Shown here in pieces: positions 63,287-64,000 of a DNA stretch of 64,000 nucleotides. Every line of letters starts with the position of its first letter. Position 1 is the stretch's first letter. Under the pieces are notes generated by a model. That model saw only the letters and a list, made by a program, of their open reading frames with translations. It did no database searches and was not told the DNA's origin. The stretch lies in the NCBI GenBank assembly GCA_040285825.1, contig JAUPSS010000002.1, positions 2,542,001-2,606,000 on the forward strand, in the 5' to 3' direction. Position numbers and translations under genes: made by a program. The stretch comes from Eukaryota sp. TZLM1-RC (Eukaryota > Metamonada: BaSk clade).

Positions 63287-64000
63287 ATGATGCTTTCATC
63301 GACTGTTTCTTATGAACAATGGATCATCTCTGGAGTCCTTGTCTTTATTAGTGCTGTTCTATCTTCTTCTGTTGGTATTGGTGGTGGCGCCTTATACACT
63401 CCAATTCTTATTCTCGTCTTTCATACTGCATTCAACTCTGCCTTTGGTGCGGCAAAGGCACTCATTTTTGCAACAATGAGTGCGGCGTTTATATTAGATA
63501 GAAAAAACAGTGACCAATCCACAACAATTCCACTTGCCTTCTTTTTAGAAGCTCCTATGCTTGCTGGTACCGTGGTAGGAGTATTAATAAACGCATTCTT
63601 TCCACCTGTAATAACCAGTTTTTGTTTGGTAATTTTGCTCTGTTATAATGGTATTAGATCTATAAAAAAGGGTCTTAAAGCTAAGAAAGACTACAAAATT
63701 TCACTCTCAAATGATGTTGATGAAGCAAGTGGTCTACTTAATGAATCAAAAGTATCTATTCTTCATTTTCAACCTCATCATAGCAAGATATTGAAGAGCA
63801 ACGACCACTGAAAACTCCTTATTTGATCATTGTCTACTTTGTTCTTGAATGGTGCTTCGTGTTGACTCTCACAATCCTTCGAGGTTCTATTCAGTATCCT
63901 TCTCCCATCGGTATTGATGTCTGCTCTTACATGTGGTGGGGCTTAACGCTGGCCCAGGTACCTCTCGCTGTGTTTTTCTCCTTCATGTCACTGAAAGTTA
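63287..64000 (+). CDS. TauE/SafE-family membrane transporter, 3' end outside window
   Basis: Exon 1 is 63287-63751 and exon 2 starts at 63784 and runs off the window, with a 32-nt intron (donor gtatct, acceptor atcatag) between LLNESK and QDIEEQRPLKTPYL. Removing it avoids the stop at 63809-63811. The N-terminal half contains the family hallmark VGIGGGALYTPILIL, followed by helices at AAKALIFATMSAAF and FLEAPMLAGTVVGVLINAFF. A cytosolic loop (KKGLKAKKDYK...EQRPLK) and the start of the second half (YLIIVYFVLEWCFVLTLTIL) come next. TauE/SafE proteins export sulfite or sulfonates and related organic acids in bacteria; eukaryotic members with this long middle loop are less well known. MMLSSTVS is chosen as the start because it is the first ATG in frame. 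Confidence 0.85.

Overview
This is a eukaryotic nuclear contig from a protist that I cannot place taxonomically. The evidence is eukaryotic: beta-tubulin, an APC2-type cullin, an SMG8-like NMD factor, a UBE2Q-like E2, spliceosomal introns, LTR and non-LTR retrotransposons, and a eukaryotic-type topoisomerase VI B subunit. Non-coding DNA is very A+T-rich. Genes are compact and mostly intronless. The five introns I can place with confidence are only 27-32 nt long. All five have an A in a YTNA context exactly seven bases from the 3' splice site.

Layout. 1-6.9 kb: a gene running off the left edge (minus strand), a decayed Fanzor copy, two host genes (a proline/charged-rich protein and a SANT + histone-fold protein), and copy 1 of a small four-helix membrane protein gene. 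6.97-20.47 kb: a Ty3/Gypsy chromovirus (element B) with 81-bp LTRs, split by a second, nearly intact element of the same family (element A) inserted inside B's integrase gene. 20.5-30.6 kb: non-LTR retrotransposon debris with a C-terminal restriction-like endonuclease domain, a gag-only LTR element (D), a solo LTR and three identical tRNA-Arg(UCU) genes. 30.7-43 kb: copy 2 of the membrane-protein gene (inverted, about 25 kb from copy 1), a helical protein of unknown function, topoisomerase VI B, APC2, and a 1564-residue coiled-coil protein built from about 36 units of 114 bp. 43-47 kb: LINE debris carrying a short non-autonomous LTR element (C). 47-57 kb: a UBE2Q-like E2, a Stealth-family phosphotransferase, a tRNA-like gene, SMG8, LINE relics and a ceramidase/CREST protein. 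57.5-64 kb: beta-tubulin, a Fanzor (TnpB-like RNA-guided nuclease) gene with all three RuvC residues but one in-frame TGA, an MBL-fold hydrolase and a TauE/SafE-family transporter running off the right edge.

The host genes are independent single genes on both strands, with no operons, typical of a compact protist genome. Repeats accumulate between them, and insert repeatedly into one another: A in B, C and D in LINEs, and a solo LTR in a LINE. The most notable items are the two Fanzor copies with hairpin-forming DNA just 3' of the better one, the ultra-short introns with a fixed branch-point geometry, and the family of retroelements with very short LTRs and 4-bp target duplications.
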